Assembly: GCA_011046405.1 (NCBI GenBank)
Contig: DSAR01000182.1
Coordinates: 1 to 8,567 of the forward strand
DNA: 8,567 bases
From: Chloroflexota bacterium
GTDB lineage: Bacteria; Chloroflexota; Anaerolineae; B4-G1
Direction of reading: 5' to 3'
The first letter of the stretch is position 1, and each line of letters begins with the position of its first letter. Positions 7,401-8,567 of this stretch are shown here, one piece after another. Under the pieces are notes generated by a model. The model had not been told where the DNA came from. It searched no databases and was given only the letters and a program-made list of their open reading frames with translations. Both the position numbers and the translations under genes were made by a program.

Positions 7401-7534
7401 CCCGCACCGACCTTTTCGCTGTAGGGCTGCCAGATGAGGCAACCGTGATCCGCCCAAAAACTTTGCAGGCGAAGGATGACTTCTTGGAATGAAAGGGCTT
7501 TGTTCTTCATAAACTCCTCGTCTCTAACCGACAT
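4481..7534 (-). CDS. glyQS: Fused glycyl-tRNA synthetase, alpha and beta subunits in one chain
   Basis: Encodes a 1017-residue cytoplasmic enzyme that charges tRNA-Gly with glycine using ATP. Residues about 13-300 are the class II catalytic alpha subunit (GlyQ): ADHGCLIWQPYSEKVGAGT (28-46), LGPEPWNVGYVEPSYRPDDG (56-75), the motif 2 region NPNRMQMHTQFQVILKP (80-96), FVEDNWESPALGAWGLGWE (123-141), motif 3 TYGLERIVMFLQ (171-182) and FNLLDTRGAIGVTER (256-270). Residues 333-1017 are the beta subunit (GlyS): STILEIGTEELPAGDL (333-348), LGTPRRLAVLI (376-386), FSRPIRWLLALMG (485-497), VMKKHQRYFPV (608-618), the HD-like segment AAHLCKADLATQMVVEM (718-734), then a C-terminal tRNA-binding helical part. 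Residues 303-334 form a linker encoded by repeat DNA. The ATG at 7534 has AGGAG 6 nt upstream; the internal ATG at 7510 is a less likely start. The gene overlaps recO by 11 nt. In most bacteria these subunits are separate; a fusion of similar length is known in Chlamydia. Confidence 0.95.
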   Translation of the reverse strand: MSVRDEEFMKNKALSFQEVILRLQSFWADHGCLIWQPYSEKVGAGTMNPATALRVLGPEPWNVGYVEPSYRPDDGRFGDNPNRMQMHTQFQVILKPDPGNPQELYLDSLYALGIDREEHDIRFVEDNWESPALGAWGLGWEIWLDGLEITQFTYFQQAGGFVLDPVAVELTYGLERIVMFLQSTRAVWDIDWDGAHTYGDVLLQPEIQHCEYAFNLADIERLSQMFDFYEAEARRCLTADLVIPAYDYVLRCSHNFNLLDTRGAIGVTERATYFHRMRDLSRQVSEAYVAQRERMGYPWLGAGVSVDREIGRLVGRETGIPVYQYTNILAHQSTILEIGTEELPAGDLDDALAQLREMVPERLAQARLDYDELRVLGTPRRLAVLIEGLAAQQDPIEELVKGPPVRIAYDDEGNPTKAAQGFARSQGVSVDALEKREMDGGRYVLAVKREEGLPTIEVLPSLLHDVIAGLNFGKSMRWNESGVAFSRPIRWLLALMGETVIPLEYAGVASARTSRGPRPEGSPPIEIDRAEDYPALMRQHQVMLDPEERRAFVAEQAEDLAQSVGGRIPDDPDLLDEVANLVEQPYPFLGHFEEKYLSLPAPVLVAVMKKHQRYFPVYQDERLLPYFVAVRNGDAEHLDVVRHGNEEVIRARFADAHFFYREDVKQPLEAYVPRLDTLTFQEQLGSMLDKTRRLEKLAPQLADMLALTDEDARIALRAAHLCKADLATQMVVEMTSLQGVMGREYALKSGEEEAVAQAIFEHYLPRSAGDVAPQSKPGLLVGLANRLDSLIGLFAVGLAPTGSSDPYHLRRDALGLIQNLMAHHVSFSVREGLAVAARLLPLSAAEDIQAEALAFVIERLRGILREEGFDYDVVDAVLAARGDDPYRAKQSVEQLSRWIEHENWDRILDNYARCVRITRGFEERFDLDPERFVEAAETQLYQAYRDAEVKISPDSTVDAFFEAFAPLVDVIDHYFARESGVMVMDEDEVVRQNRLAQLQHIAALVDGVVDLSRLEGF
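6532..6630. repeat. Degenerate low-complexity repeat inside glyQS, encoding the alpha-beta linker
   Basis: About 99 bases built from TGGTA/TACCA-type words. The left part has TATTGGTA twice in tandem (6553-6568). The right part has two 19-mers with a 24-nt period (6579-6597 and 6603-6621) that match at 15 of 19 positions, all differences being transitions. Word orientation flips near 6575, making an imperfect inverted repeat. On the minus strand it is read in frame as glyQS residues 303-334 (GVSVDREIGRLVGRETGIPV, then YQYTNILAHQST), which resemble neither subunit. The plus strand is also open and reads VYQFPDLPVYRFPDLP, the periodic pattern of spurious ORFs over such repeats. Confidence 0.75.
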
Positions 7535-8363
7535 AGTGGACTCCTGATGGTGGCAATGGCATCGTCGCCTGTCTCAATTGTCGCAGGAACACGGCCGACT
7601 GGATACCTTGCTCCAGGTGGTAGGTGATATAGTGCTGCATCACCCGTTCTACTTCGGTGTGAAGCGCTGGCGCGATCGCCTGGGTGCGCAGTTGGGTATA
7701 GGGCCCTTGCTGGCATTTCTGCAGGAACCTGAGCCCATAGGGCGAGATGGCGACGACGGCGGGCCCACGTTTTTCCTGCTCATAACAGTCGGGGCACAGC
7801 GCGCCACCGTGCTCGGGGTCGAATCCGTAGGCCTGCTGGTTGGCCGTACCGTCTCCCTCTGCCAGGGGGCGGATGGATACGATCTCGTCGTGCTGCCCCA
7901 CGCAGCGAAATATCTCTGGGCGAAAGCCAGCCAGGCCCAGCAGATGTTGTTCGTAGAAACGGGCCGCCAGGTCCAGGTCGTCGTCTTCACATAACCACGA
8001 GAGCGTGTGGTTGAGCAGATCGAACAGGGCGCGCTCGCCTTCCCCTTCGGTGAAGAAACGATCGAGCATCTCGATGACGTAACGTGCGTAAGCGCCCCGC
8101 AGCAGATCGCTGCGCAACACGGCATGGGGGGCAATCATCTCGGCCTGGCTGATGATGTCCCAATAGTTCGGCACGTGAGAGATCACGAAGTTGGCGCGGG
8201 TGAACAGCTCGATGTGGCCCGCCTTGCGACTGCGTAACTTACGCGCGCCTTTGGCCATCACGAGCAGCTTGCCCTGGGGCGTGCACAGGGTCAGGACGCG
8301 GTCGGCGTCCCCCTGTTCGCGCCGGTGCATCACGATGCCTTCGGTCCGGTATAATCGACTCAT
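7524..8363 (-). CDS. recO: DNA repair protein RecO
   Basis: Encodes a 279-residue cytoplasmic recombination mediator that, with RecR (and RecF), loads RecA onto SSB-coated single-stranded DNA and anneals strands. The N-terminal OB-fold is clear: YRTEGIVMHRREQGDADRVLTLCTPQGKLLVMAKGARKLRSRKAGHIELF (5-54). A helical domain follows, with the conserved AYARYVIEMLDRFFTEGE (91-108) and FYEQHLLGLAGFRPEIFRC (136-154). The zinc-binding region is altered. The second pair C190-x-x-C193 (GGALCPDC) is present, but the first pair is C154 with Q157 where the second cysteine is normal, and H158 next to it. Length is somewhat above the usual 240-260. The start at 8363 is preceded by GGGGA (8375-8371) at 7 nt. 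It is the first gene of the unit; its 3' end overlaps glyQS by 11 nt, suggesting translational coupling. Confidence 0.93.
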   Translation of the reverse strand: MSRLYRTEGIVMHRREQGDADRVLTLCTPQGKLLVMAKGARKLRSRKAGHIELFTRANFVISHVPNYWDIISQAEMIAPHAVLRSDLLRGAYARYVIEMLDRFFTEGEGERALFDLLNHTLSWLCEDDDLDLAARFYEQHLLGLAGFRPEIFRCVGQHDEIVSIRPLAEGDGTANQQAYGFDPEHGGALCPDCYEQEKRGPAVVAISPYGLRFLQKCQQGPYTQLRTQAIAPALHTEVERVMQHYITYHLEQGIQSAVFLRQLRQATMPLPPSGVHYVG

Positions 8364-8383
8364 AGGATATTCCCCAAGGCATC

Positions 8384-8392
8384 ATTATACCA
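8384..8392 (-). promoter_or_regulatory. recO: Extended -10 promoter of recO-glyQS
   Basis: Read on the minus strand this is TGGTATAAT: a perfect TATAAT (8389-8384) with the TG of an extended -10 element. No good -35 is present at 16-18 bp (best is CTGGCT at 8412-8407, 3 of 6), which is acceptable for an extended -10 promoter. Transcription would begin near 8377, giving a leader of about 14 nt that just contains the recO ribosome binding site, so no leader riboswitch or T-box fits between promoter and gene. Confidence 0.65.
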
Positions 8393-8476
8393 TCTAACCC
8401 AGACTAAGCCAGAGCCAACAGGACTATCGACTGCCGAATTCTCGCTCATTGTGCAGGGGATTTTTACTACTCGACA

Positions 8477-8528
8477 TTCGTGTTAATTCGTGCAAACCTA
8501 TCCTGAGCGTAGTCGAAGGATTCGTGGC
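8477..8528 (+). repeat. Short interspersed intergenic repeat, copy B, interrupted by a second short repeat
   Basis: TTCGTGTTAATTCGTG (8477-8492) is identical to 4289-4304. In copy A the next bases are GC, giving TTCGTGGC. Here 28 bases intervene (8493-8520), ending in TCCTGAGCGTAGTCGAAGGA (8501-8520), and TTCGTGGC then appears at 8521-8528. TTCGTG (8487-8492 and 8521-8526) therefore flanks the inserted piece like a 6-bp target duplication. The inserted 20-mer, with TCCT/AGGA ends, resembles short partly palindromic repeats I know as recurrent in many bacterial genomes. The rest of 8364-8567 shows no gene. Confidence 0.5.
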
Positions 8529-8567
8529 TAATCTCTCACCGCGACCATGCGAAATCCCAAAGAACCA

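Noticed and set aside
8350..8355. TATAAT on the plus strand within recO
   Set aside because: It is codons of the recO N-terminus; there is no -35 or downstream plus-strand gene.
8364..8420. T-box or glycine riboswitch ahead of recO-glyQS
   Set aside because: The predicted leader is only about 14 nt and the spacer has no long structured element; glyQS itself starts inside recO.

Overview
The window is an ordinary bacterial chromosomal segment with two convergent gene blocks. No mobile element, CRISPR array, RNA gene or toxin/defence cassette is visible. Protein sequence, GC-rich codon use, a fused glycyl-tRNA synthetase and repeat-rich short intergenic spacers would fit a Chloroflexota (Anaerolineae-like) genome. 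That assignment is inference from the look of the sequence, not from a database search.

Plus-strand block (about 2-4268): the 3' end of a gene for a type-1 periplasmic/extracellular binding protein, a strong hairpin, and then a tight livH-livM-livG-livF operon encoding the two permeases and two ATPases of a branched-chain amino acid-type (HAAT) ABC importer. Spacings are 16 nt (livH-livM), 15 nt (livM-livG) and a 1-nt TAATG overlap (livG-livF), each with a good ribosome binding site. The hairpin between the binding-protein gene and livH probably lets the binding protein be made in excess over the membrane complex. The operon ends at a textbook Rho-independent terminator at 4240-4268 whose shape could also stop transcription arriving from the other strand.

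Minus-strand block (8392 down to 4481): an extended -10 promoter, recO (DNA repair mediator) and, overlapping it by 11 nt, a single gene encoding the alpha and beta subunits of bacterial glycyl-tRNA synthetase fused in one 1017-residue chain. The order recO-glyQ-glyS matches the classical recO-glyQ-glyS neighbourhood of Gram-positive genomes.

Spacers: 146-352 holds the hairpin plus a palindrome and direct repeats before livH. 4269-4480 holds short interspersed repeats. 8364-8567 holds the recO promoter and a second copy of one of those repeats, which looks interrupted by another short repeat.

The most notable observation is that the peptide joining the GlyRS alpha and beta parts is encoded by a low-complexity degenerate repeat (6532-6630) of the kind normally found between genes. 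This suggests that repeat DNA was captured as a fusion linker. Smaller oddities are a RecO with an altered zinc-binding quartet and a LivM with about 100 extra residues in the middle. I see no convincing undescribed multi-gene system here.
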